NCBI GenBank assembly: GCA_035279545.1
Contig: DATEHM010000117.1
Coordinates: 1 to 15,346, forward strand
Origin: Segetimicrobium sp035279545
GTDB taxonomy: Bacteria > Sysuimicrobiota > Sysuimicrobiia > Sysuimicrobiales > Segetimicrobiaceae
Length of the DNA: 15,346 bases
Direction of reading: 5' to 3'
Position 1 is the first letter of the stretch; each line of letters starts with the position of its first letter. Below, piece by piece: positions 1 through 6,480 of this stretch. The notes under the pieces were generated by a model, which saw only the letters and a program-made list of their open reading frames with translations, was not told the origin of the DNA and searched no databases. Made by a program: the position numbers and the translations under genes.

Positions 1-268
1 GGATCCGCGGGGTCAACTGCGATGGCCGCCCAGGTCGAGAGCGTTCGCGGAGCCCCTGCACCCCCTCCCGGTTGACGCGGTGCACCCACGCGGTCAATGT
101 CGTGCGACTGATGCCGAACAGTGCCGTCACCGTGCTGGGGCGCTGCCCCGCCCGAACCAGCAGCACGACCGCGATCTTCACCCCGAGCCACGCCCCCGGC
201 GTCGTGGCCGCCAGACGCAGCAACGCATCGGGGGTCACATCGTCGCGGGTGATGGCCAAGGCTCGCAT
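1..268 (-). CDS. IS630-type transposase, N-terminal HTH part (runs off left edge)
   Basis: The minus strand encodes about 89 residues from ATG at 268-266 and stays open at the window edge, so only the N-terminus is present. An in-frame stop at 277-275 fixes the start. The middle carries a helix-turn-helix: residues near GQRPSTVTALFGIS, then RTTLTAWVHR, then a basic Gly/Arg/Pro-rich linker (REGVQGLRERSRPGRP). That layout is the usual start of IS630-family transposases and related winged-helix DNA-binding domains. The DDE catalytic domain would lie to the left, outside the window, so activity cannot be judged. No Shine-Dalgarno sequence precedes the ATG, and a good promoter sits almost on top of it. 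An unrelated HTH_23/HTH_29-type regulator is the alternative, but the composition favours a transposase. Confidence 0.72.
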   Translation of the reverse strand, partial: MRALAITRDDVTPDALLRLAATTPGAWLGVKIAVVLLVRAGQRPSTVTALFGISRTTLTAWVHRVNREGVQGLRERSRPGRPSQLTPRI

Positions 269-276
269 CGATGTTC

Positions 277-305
277 AGCATAGCACACCCGTTCGATTAT
301 GTCTA
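277..305 (-). promoter_or_regulatory. Sigma70-like promoter for the IS630-type gene
   Basis: On the minus strand a -35 TAGACA (305-300) is followed by exactly 17 bases and a -10 TATGCT (282-277). The predicted start of transcription falls near 270, about two bases before the ATG at 268, so the message would be nearly leaderless. The surrounding stretch (about 280-330) is clearly AT-richer than its neighbours, as expected near an insertion-sequence end. I could not confirm a terminal inverted repeat because the other end is outside the window. Confidence 0.45.
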
Positions 306-328
306 GTTATTTAGTGCGTTTGTATTAG

Positions 329-907
329 CTACCGGACGATGAGAACGATCGACAGGGCAAGCAGGGCGCCCATAGTGATATTGAAAATCCTCAGCCGGCG
401 ACGGCTGTGCAGGGCGCGCTGGACGGCGGCTCCGAATGCCAACCACACGAAGCAGCTCGGCAGTGCCGCCAATATGAACAGCCCTCCGAGGGAGGCCGCC
501 TGCACGACGGCACTGCCTGCCTCGGCGCTGAGAAAGGAGCCCGCAGCCGCGCTCACGAGCCAAGATTTTGGGTTAACCAACTGGAACACGGCAGCGCCTC
601 GAAACCCCACCGGGTTCCTGTCCGGCTGCGAGTCGATGCGGCCGGACGACGTCGCGATTTTCCACGATAGCCAGAGCAGGAAGGTGGCACCACCGCCTTT
701 GAGCGCCCAGAGCAGCAAAGGGTGCTGGAGGACCAGACTCCCGAGGCCGAGCGGCACGACGAACATCATGAGACCCATGCCGGCCATGACACCCAACAGG
801 GCGGGAAGTCCCCGGAGCACGCCCGCATGCGCGCCGACCGCGGTCAGCATGATGTTGCTGGGACCAGGGGTGACCGCGGCCACAATGGCGAAGAGAAGAA
901 ACGCCAC
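329..907 (-). CDS. LysE/RhtB family amino-acid exporter
   Basis: This is an inner-membrane protein of the LysE/RhtB family, which exports amino acids or similar small metabolites. From the GTG at 907 it has 192 residues. Visible family marks are TPGPSNIM near residues 13-20, a Gly-rich second helix, NPKSW at 112-116, and several hydrophobic segments to the C-terminus. Family members usually start about ten residues before the TPGP-containing helix. Here the frame stays open upstream to a TAG at 931-929, reads TTTKQVV just before the GTG, and has a GGAGG at 936-932. That site is 24 bases from the GTG but only 6 from an ACG at 925, so the true start may be an ACG. The gene is divergent from an AraC-type regulator that probably controls it. 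The substrate is unknown. Confidence 0.9.
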   Translation of the reverse strand: MAFLLFAIVAAVTPGPSNIMLTAVGAHAGVLRGLPALLGVMAGMGLMMFVVPLGLGSLVLQHPLLLWALKGGGATFLLWLSWKIATSSGRIDSQPDRNPVGFRGAAVFQLVNPKSWLVSAAAGSFLSAEAGSAVVQAASLGGLFILAALPSCFVWLAFGAAVQRALHSRRRLRIFNITMGALLALSIVLIVR

Positions 908-969
908 GACCTGCTTCGTCGTCGTACGCTACCTCCACGGAACCGCAGGCTCTCTGACGGAGGCGAGCG

Positions 970-1881
970 ATGCGCCCTAAGCAAACCAGATGGGCCGGCG
1001 AGGGTCTTGAACGATCGTGCCAGGGGACGGTCGCGGGCTGGATCAGCAGCACGAGGCCGATCGGCGGCGTCGAACTCTTCAGCGCCTGGTTCGCGGGCGA
1101 GGCCTACCAGAAGCATCGGCACGACGCGTACGCCGTTGGCGTGACCGACTCCGGCGTGCAGGTTTTCGACTACCGCGGCGCCGTCCGGGCGAGCTTGCCC
1201 GGGCAGGTGACCGTGCTCTATCCCGACGAGGTCCACGATGGACGCGCCGGCACCAGCGAGGGATTCGGGTACCGGATCGTTTATGTTGAGCCATCGCACC
1301 TGGCCGAGGCGGTCCGGGTGCTCCGCGGAAGGCCCGCCCCGCTCCCGTTCGTCGGCGAGCCCGTGTCGACGAACCCGCGGTTGTCGCGCGCAATCGAGGA
1401 AGCGTTTCGCGCCCCGCTGGAATCGCTGGCGATGGACAGCCTCGTCGTCGACCTGGCGGAAGGACTGGTCGCCGCGGAGTGGGGAGGGGCCCCCCCGAGG
1501 GTGCCGCGACGCGTCGACGTCCGGGCCCTTGAACGGGCTCGACACTTCCTGGATGCCGAGAAGACACGCGTCGTGCGTTCGACGGAGCTCGAGTCGATCA
1601 CGGGATTGACACGCTATGAGCTGTCCCGCCAGTTCAGGCTCATGTTCGGGACCAGCCCCTACCGCTATCTGCTCATGCGCCGTCTCGACTTCGCGCGTGA
1701 GCGGATCCACAAGGATCGGCCTCTCGTCGAAGTCGCGTGCGACGCGGGATTCGCCGACCAGGCGCACTTCACCCGCGCCTTCAGGTCGGCGTTCGGACTG
1801 ACCCCCGCGCATTACCGCGCGTTGGTGAGGACGGGTCGGACGCGTCAGTCGCGGGAGGCCTGTACGTGGGGCCTAGCATGA
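970..1881 (+). CDS. AraC family transcriptional regulator
   Basis: This 303-residue DNA-binding regulator has the usual two-part AraC layout. Residues about 30-120 form a cupin-like ligand-sensing domain, with histidines at 49 and 51 (HRH) and 89 (PDEVHDG). Residues about 185-285 hold the double helix-turn-helix, including ELSRQFRLMFGTSPYRYL, the conserved VACDAGFADQAHFTRAF and GLTPAHYR. The start is well supported: GGAGG at 959-963 lies 6 bases before the ATG. It is transcribed away from the LysE-type exporter, with only 62 bases between the annotated starts. By analogy with other AraC/LysE pairs it probably senses the exported compound and activates the exporter; this is inference. The C-terminal 20 residues after the HTH look like an unstructured tail. 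Confidence 0.92.
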   Translation: MRPKQTRWAGEGLERSCQGTVAGWISSTRPIGGVELFSAWFAGEAYQKHRHDAYAVGVTDSGVQVFDYRGAVRASLPGQVTVLYPDEVHDGRAGTSEGFGYRIVYVEPSHLAEAVRVLRGRPAPLPFVGEPVSTNPRLSRAIEEAFRAPLESLAMDSLVVDLAEGLVAAEWGGAPPRVPRRVDVRALERARHFLDAEKTRVVRSTELESITGLTRYELSRQFRLMFGTSPYRYLLMRRLDFARERIHKDRPLVEVACDAGFADQAHFTRAFRSAFGLTPAHYRALVRTGRTRQSREACTWGLA

Positions 1882-2417
1882 AGCCGATCTCGAGCGGCAC
1901 ACCCCGGGCACACCGATAAGGCGGATTGGACGAACCCCATGTCTTCGGTGGGATTCACCGTAACCTCCCAATCCCCGCGGGCCGCGTGGATGACTTCGGA
2001 CCCGTCTCAACCGAGCTCCCGCTCCGTCGGGCATATCCATTCGCAATCCGTTGTGACCTCACCGATCACGTCGAGTCCCTTCGGTGGTCGAGATCGCCTG
2101 CGGCCGTACATCAAGCACGCCGTGCGCCATGTCCCCTTAGATACCCCTTAGATATCGTTCAGTGCCGCGTGCGATGACGGGCCCACACAGAGTCACCAAC
2201 CAGTGCGTAGGTTGCGAAGTGTCGCGACTCCGGGATTCGAGTTGAAGGCGGAGGGGGGGCCTGGCATGAGCGAGTGGTTTTGTCCCTGCAAGCCCCTCCA
2301 CTTCGTCTAGCCTATCGGCCGGCGGGGTACTATTCCCCAAGGGCAAGCTCAGGCGGAGGGTACGTTGATGGTGTGGAGGATCACCGAGACGGGTTTAGTG
2401 ACGAGGAGGTCGCGGAG
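1882..2417. other. Gap without a convincing gene
   Basis: These 536 bases separate the AraC gene from a small secreted protein. Short open frames exist on both strands (for example 1926-2177 plus), but none has a good ribosome site, recognisable motif or clear codon bias. A minus-strand reading around 1925-2105 contains plausible-looking peptide but is broken by a stop. The only definite structure is an 11-bp tandem duplication at 2133-2154. The last part carries the ribosome site of the next gene. Decayed coding sequence or a long untranslated leader are both possible. Confidence 0.4.
2133..2154. repeat. 11-bp tandem duplication
   Basis: The unit CCCCTTAGATA occurs twice, perfectly and back to back (2133-2143 and 2144-2154), in a stretch without a gene. 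It may be a simple replication-slippage product or a pair of protein-binding half-sites. Nothing else in the sequence supports a function. Confidence 0.7.
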
Positions 2418-2765
2418 ATGAGGAAGGTCGTTTGGACGGGGTTAGCCATTGCGCTGGGCTTGACGGGGTTCCCCCTGGGTGTCCGGGCGCAATCCGCGGG
2501 TACATGTCTTGCGATTAACAACGCCGATGACGGGCAGGCCGTGTCCATCACCGTGGATGGCTGGAGCGGCTCGTGGGATTTTGCCCCGCACGAGGGCGTT
2601 TCGGATCTGTCAATCAACGGCGAACGGATTCACAGCAGCCTATCTAACGGAGGTTTCTCCATCCACTGGACCGGGTCCCATACCGTGTCTTGGCAATGGG
2701 TGCGTACCTACACCGGTGGGAATGGCGGCAATTGTACCGGGGAGTGGGTCGGATACATTCACTGA
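2418..2765 (+). CDS. Small secreted protein of unknown function
   Basis: This 115-residue protein has a classical Sec signal peptide: MRKVV, a hydrophobic core (TGLAIALGLTGFPLGV), then RAQS with likely cleavage after the AQ region near residue 25. The mature part is about 90 residues, rich in Gly, Ser, Thr and Trp, with two cysteines (in GTCLAI and GNCTGEW) that could form one disulfide bridge. The alternating pattern of Trp and polar residues suggests a small beta-sandwich. I do not recognise the family. The start is chosen because GAGGAGG (2403-2409) lies 8 bases before the ATG and the signal peptide begins exactly there, although the frame is open further upstream. It has no same-strand neighbour close enough to suggest an operon. 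Confidence 0.7.
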   Translation: MRKVVWTGLAIALGLTGFPLGVRAQSAGTCLAINNADDGQAVSITVDGWSGSWDFAPHEGVSDLSINGERIHSSLSNGGFSIHWTGSHTVSWQWVRTYTGGNGGNCTGEWVGYIH

Positions 2766-2959
2766 ACCGAGAACAAGATTCTCAGTCCTGCAGCACAGAG
2801 GTGAACCCACCAAGCGACGAGCGGCACGCACACCGTGAGCGATTCCCAGGCCAACCGGACGCGCGCAAGCACCTTGACCCCGAGCGCGCGATCGGCGTTC
2901 CGTGCGACGCACCAACTGGAAAACCAGGTAGGCTCCGCATCCGCCGGGCGCCAACTCCG

Positions 2960-3535
2960 CTACTTCGCCTCTGCCGAGCGCCGCTCAAGGTCGCGTGCGT
3001 TCACTTCGTAGCAGCAGACGGGAATATCCCGCCATTCCCACCGCGCCCGCACGATCTCCTCGAGCGACGCGTCGCCGCACCAGTAGTCGAGTCCATACCT
3101 GGTCGTCCGGTGTCCGATCACAGCGATCGTCTTCCCATCATGCTCACGTAAGAGGTGGCGCAGGAAATCGCCTACGCCCCACGCGACGATGACCACGCTT
3201 TGCCCGTTGGGAAACGGCTCCGTGATGTGCCGCGCAAGTGCCTCTTCGAGTTGGGTCGTCGGGCATTGCGTCAGGTCGTCGTAGTCGCACTCCCGGAGCC
3301 GAGCGTCCCGCGCGATGGGGAGCCCTCGCCCCGAGAATGCGATCTCGGCGGTCGTATACGCGCGCTGGAGGTCGGAGCAGAAAACCGCATGCAGCGCTTT
3401 CATTGCATAGTGCCGCCCGACCACGTGCGCCTGTCGGCAGCCAATGGCAGAGAGCGGCACATCGGCGTGCCCGGATGCACGTCCCGCTTCGTTGTCTACG
3501 CTGGCTGCGTGAGGTGAATAGAAGAGAGTCAACAT
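2960..3535 (-). CDS. Histidine phosphatase superfamily protein with variant active site
   Basis: This 191-residue protein resembles the phosphoglycerate-mutase-like (histidine phosphatase) superfamily, enzymes that transfer phosphate through an active-site histidine. Visible landmarks are PHAASVDNEAG with His9, ADVPLS..G..QA (24-36), CSDLQRAYTTAEI with Arg58, LRECDYDDL with Glu82, FPNGQS (about 98-103), and IGHRTTRYGLDYW with His142. The usual RHG triplet is replaced by PHA, so the first catalytic arginine is missing while both histidines and the acidic residue remain. I recall a subfamily in which this motif reads THA followed by a DNEAG-like segment, and this protein fits it. Only a weak purine-rich ribosome site precedes the ATG. 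Substrate and partners are unknown, and the neighbours give no hint. Confidence 0.8.
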   Translation of the reverse strand: MLTLFYSPHAASVDNEAGRASGHADVPLSAIGCRQAHVVGRHYAMKALHAVFCSDLQRAYTTAEIAFSGRGLPIARDARLRECDYDDLTQCPTTQLEEALARHITEPFPNGQSVVIVAWGVGDFLRHLLREHDGKTIAVIGHRTTRYGLDYWCGDASLEEIVRARWEWRDIPVCCYEVNARDLERRSAEAK

Positions 3536-4256
3536 GCCACTCTAAGCCTGCCTCAAACAACAGCCCTCCGCTTGCGGTCTATCCCGGCCGCCTCTGCTCC
3601 ATCGATAAACTGCTGGCCATCGAGCACCCTTCCACCAGGTAAGGGGCTTCGAAGCGCTGCCACCGACCTGCGATTGCGGATATTGTACGCCACTTGAATT
3701 TCCACACCTCTTGAGATTAGCTCTAGGGGGAGGCTCGAAATCCTCCGGGCCGCACCGGCGCGTGGGGCGCTCGACCCTCGGGGTCACTTGCTGACCGCCG
3801 CGACCTCCCCGGGTGAGATCTTTCTGCGCTCACCGAGCGCGTAGTCACCGCTGCCATGGGACTCCGTCCGGGGAGAGGATGACAAGATGGCCAGGTGGAA
3901 GATACTCCGGGGGGGGAAACCGTCTTGTGCCGCGGAGTCGGTGTGATCCAGGTGGCCGAGGTCAACCCTTGGCACCACCACGGTGAGGTCGTTGCCGACA
4001 CCGTGAGGCTCGATGGGCCGTCAACGTCGGGTGCGATCCCCGCACGAACGAGCCCCCGTGCGGTTGAGTCGTTTCGCGCGGACTTTCGCGGGTCCGTCGT
4101 CTCCCGCCGATCCTGTGTCGATTTCGAGCTTCGCCGAACGACTACACCATAGGCGGGTGGGGCGCATCGTCCTGCCGCCGCGTTGGCGGTGGCTGAAGTG
4201 CCCTCGACGGGCGTTGCCGAGAAGCTGCCGAAGCCATCGCGCGAAAGGAGTGAGAG
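3536..4256. other. Gap with possible gene remnants
   Basis: These 721 bases lie between the phosphatase-like gene and the first Asp-box gene. Two competing weak readings overlap at about 3784-4152. On the plus strand a GTG-initiated frame (3895-4152) contains a cupin-like NPWHHHGE patch. On the minus strand a frame ending at 3784 reads smoothly to a terminal AVSK. Neither has a clear ribosome site or full-length domain, and both cannot be real. A segment near 3722-3745 looks like a tRNA T-arm but has no tRNA around it. The final bases hold AAGGAG at 4245-4250, the ribosome site of the next gene. Confidence 0.35.
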
Positions 4257-5372
4257 ATGAGCAGGGTACGGGCACTGGTTGGTACACGCAAGGGCGCGTT
4301 CGTCCTGACGTCTGATGGGAAGCGTGAACGGTGGGACATCGAGGGGCCGCACTTCGCTGGTTGGGAGGTCTACCACCTCAAGGGGTCTCCCGCTGATCCG
4401 AACCGGCTGTACGCGTCGCAGTCTAGCGGCTGGTTCGGGCAGTTGATCCAGCGCTCCAACGACGGCGGCAAGACGTGGGAACCGGTGGGTAACCAGTTCG
4501 TGTACGATGGGGTTCCCGGGACTCACCAATGGTACGATGGCACGCCGCACCCCTGGAAGTTCGCGCGAGTCTGGCATCTTGAACCATCGCTGACCGACCC
4601 GGACACGATCTACGCGGGGGTTGAGGACGCGGCTTTGTTCCGCTCGAGCGACGGCGGGCAAACGTGGAAGGAGCTCTCTGGACTGCGCGGTCACGGCTCC
4701 GGGCCCTCCTGGGCGCCGGGTGCCGGTGGGTTGTGTCTGCACACGATCGTGCAGGATCCGAGCAATCCCGAGCGCCTCTTCATTGCCATCTCGGCTGCGG
4801 GTGTGTTCCGGACCGACGACGCGGGCAAGACGTGGCGACCGATCAACCGCGGCCTGCAGTCCGTAGGCATCCCCGACCCAAAGGCCGAGGTCGGCCACTG
4901 CGTTCATCGCATTGCGATGCACCGGTCGCGCCCTGGCGTGTTGTTCATGCAGAAGCACTGGGACGTGATGCGCACCGATGACGCCGGTGAATCCTGGCAC
5001 GAGGTCAGCGGGAACTTGCCAACCGACTTCGGGTTCCCAATCGACGTGCATGCGCACGAGCCGAACACCATCTATGTTGTCCCGATCAAGAGCGACTCCG
5101 AGCATTTCCCCCCTGACGGGAAGCTGCGCGTGTACCGTAGTCGGACGGGCGGAAACGAATGGGAGGCGCTCACGAAAGGTCTGCCGCAACGCGACTGCTA
5201 TGTCAACGTGTTGCGCGAGGCGATGGCGATCGACTCGCTCGATTCGTGCGGGGTGTACTTCGGTACCAGCGGCGGGCAGGTGTACGCTTCGGCCGACGCC
5301 GGGGACAGCTGGACCCCCATCGTCCGAGATCTTCCAGTCGTGCTGTCGGTCGAGGTCCAGACACTGCCATGA
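4257..5372 (+). CDS. Asp-box (BNR) beta-propeller protein, sialidase/VPS10-like
   Basis: This 371-residue protein is built of repeated Asp-box motifs (S-x-D-x-G-x-T-W). They lie at about residues 67-74, 130-137, 186-193, 240-247, 295-302 (degenerate, RTGGNEW) and 345-352. Intervening repeats carry DP-x-x-P/T-x-x-(I/L)-(Y/F) strands, so the fold should be a six- or seven-bladed beta-propeller. Databases usually call such proteins exo-alpha-sialidase or WD40/YVTN/BNR-like, but I see no sialidase catalytic Arg/Glu/Tyr set and no signal peptide, so it is probably cytosolic with unknown activity. AAGGAG at 4245-4250 lies 6 bases before the ATG. Its stop overlaps the start of the MoaD-like gene (ATGA), which implies translational coupling and a joint function. 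Confidence 0.9.
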   Translation: MSRVRALVGTRKGAFVLTSDGKRERWDIEGPHFAGWEVYHLKGSPADPNRLYASQSSGWFGQLIQRSNDGGKTWEPVGNQFVYDGVPGTHQWYDGTPHPWKFARVWHLEPSLTDPDTIYAGVEDAALFRSSDGGQTWKELSGLRGHGSGPSWAPGAGGLCLHTIVQDPSNPERLFIAISAAGVFRTDDAGKTWRPINRGLQSVGIPDPKAEVGHCVHRIAMHRSRPGVLFMQKHWDVMRTDDAGESWHEVSGNLPTDFGFPIDVHAHEPNTIYVVPIKSDSEHFPPDGKLRVYRSRTGGNEWEALTKGLPQRDCYVNVLREAMAIDSLDSCGVYFGTSGGQVYASADAGDSWTPIVRDLPVVLSVEVQTLP

Positions 5373-5665
5373 TCCGAGTCGTGCTCCCGGCACATCTACG
5401 GAAGCTCGCGCGGGTCGAGGGCGAAGTGGTGCTCCACGTTGAGGGTGAGGTAACGCAGCGCGCGGTCCTTGACGCGCTCGAGGCCCGCTATCCGATGCTG
5501 CGCGGGACAATCCGCGACCACGTCACGCAGCAGCGCCGAGCGTTCCTGAGGTTCTTTGCCTGCGCGCGGGATCTGTCGCACGAACTTCCGGACGCCCCGC
5601 TGCCCGATCCGGTGGCGATGGGGGCCGAGCCTTTTCTGGTCGTGGGGGCCATGGCGGGGGGCTAG
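5369..5665 (+). CDS. MoaD/ThiS-like ubiquitin-fold protein with C-terminal Gly-Gly
   Basis: This 98-residue protein begins with a hydrophobic strand (MIRVVLPAHL), has a central helix (VLDALEARYPML) and ends GAMAGG. The length, the strand-helix layout and the terminal diglycine match beta-grasp sulfur carriers such as MoaD and ThiS, which are adenylylated and thiocarboxylated on the last glycine, and bacterial ubiquitin-like proteins. Its ATG overlaps the stop of the Asp-box gene by four bases (ATGA), the tightest coupling in the window. No MoaE, MoeB/ThiF, ThiG or cysteine desulfurase gene is nearby, so the activating enzyme would be encoded elsewhere. The role may be sulfur donation, or modification involving the propeller; the sequence does not decide. 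A start further upstream in this frame would lie inside the propeller gene. Confidence 0.85.
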   Translation: MIRVVLPAHLRKLARVEGEVVLHVEGEVTQRAVLDALEARYPMLRGTIRDHVTQQRRAFLRFFACARDLSHELPDAPLPDPVAMGAEPFLVVGAMAGG

Positions 5666-5785
5666 AGGCCAACGGAGGGGGCATTCGGCGGCGCACCGTA
5701 GGATCCCACAATGGTTGATGCGGCCCTTGCCCTGGCCGCGCGCGGCGAGGGGCGGCGATATCCACCGCATAGGAGGATTCCACCC

Positions 5786-6326
5786 GTGACGACTCTCGCC
5801 GAGGGTCTCGTGACCTACTTCGACTACCTTGTGCTTGCTCGCGCCAGGTTACTCGACGGGGTGCGTCAGGTGCCGTCCTCGTATACGCAGCCATTTTCTG
5901 TGGGGCTTGGCTCCATCCGCGCCACGCTCCTCCACGTGGCGGGGGCGGAGTGGGGGTACGTCGAGGCATTAGCGAAAGGTGAAGTGAGCGCGCAGGAGAT
6001 CCGGCAGAACAACCCGTTCACCGTTGAGCGGCTGCCGGAGCTCGAGTCCCTCATCGCGGCCCTGGGATCAGCAGCAGCCTACCACCAGGAAGGCGCTCGC
6101 CGATCTTGGGGAGCCGAACCGTCCGACCGCCTTGCTCGTGCAAGATCTGGTCCCGCCTATGCGGTTCCAACTGATGGCGGGCGGGCTCGCCGGACAGATC
6201 CTCTTCCACGAGATCCACCATCGCGCGCAGATCATGGCGATGCTGCGGCAGGCCGGCGTCGCCGCGCAGAATCTCGACTACACGATGTTGATGGTGCAGC
6301 GGGTCCCTCTTGCGGAGCCGCGTTGA
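5786..6326 (+). pseudogene. DinB-fold protein, broken by a single-base insertion
   Basis: A GTG at 5786 with AGGAGG at 5771-5776 starts a DinB/YfiT-like four-helix protein. These metal-binding bundles include thiol-dependent transferases and many of unknown function. The first frame reads well to about residue 92 (LIAA), then turns into unrelated sequence. Removing one C from the CCC at 6060-6062 joins it to the next frame at WDQQQPTTRKALADLG, giving 179 residues to the TGA at 6324-6326. The joined protein has the expected metal ligands: His50 (LLHVAGAEW), His141 and His145 (FHEIHHRAQI). Everything except the frame looks intact, so this is either a recent mutation or a sequence error. It follows the MoaD-like gene on the same strand after 120 bases and could belong to the same transcription unit. 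Confidence 0.8.
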
Positions 6327-6329
6327 CCC

Positions 6330-6462
6330 GATCGGAGATCCGGGCACGGACGGTCACCCGCTCCCTGCTGCCGTCCTCTAGGGCGTCGCGGTCCGCGTAG
6401 AGCCCTTCGGGGTTCTCCCGCACGAGGTGCACATTCGAGAAGAGGCGGGGGATCCCCGTCAC
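6330..6462 (-). other. Coding-like fragment downstream of the PPOX gene
   Basis: Minus-strand sequence after the stop of the pyridoxamine-oxidase-like gene continues in the same frame with strongly GC-ending codons. It reads PDFGSAVTGIPRLFSN and then HLVRENPEGLYADRDALEDG before degenerating near 6330 and entering the DinB gene on the other strand. It has no good start or ribosome site (a GTG lies at 6462), so it is probably the remnant of a longer gene or of a second domain. I do not recognise the family. Chance codon bias in a GC-rich genome is the alternative. Confidence 0.25.
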
Positions 6463-6480
6463 CGCGCTGCCGAAGTCGGG

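Noticed and set aside
844..1812. 322-residue open frame opposite the AraC gene
   Set aside because: Antisense of a clear AraC regulator with all its HTH motifs; the translation has no family pattern.
2328..2333. TACTAT as a -10 for the secreted protein
   Set aside because: No -35 at 16-18 bases and no extended -10; such hexamers occur by chance.
2766..2959. Minus-strand frame after the phosphatase stop with hydrophobic stretches
   Set aside because: No start codon with a ribosome site, no family motif and too short; it may be old coding sequence but cannot be supported.
3720..3745. tRNA T-arm-like hairpin (GGAGG and CCTCC around a TTCGA-containing loop)
   Set aside because: No acceptor, anticodon or D-arm can be drawn around it on either strand, and the loop has eight bases.
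4257..5372. Annotation of the propeller protein as a true sialidase
   Set aside because: Asp boxes are structural; the sialidase Arg triad, nucleophilic Tyr/Glu pair and FRIP motif are not visible, and there is no signal peptide.
3723..5510. 595-residue open frame on the minus strand
   Set aside because: It is the mirror of the Asp-box propeller gene; Arg/Pro-rich, without motifs or ribosome site. GC-rich genes often leave long antisense frames.
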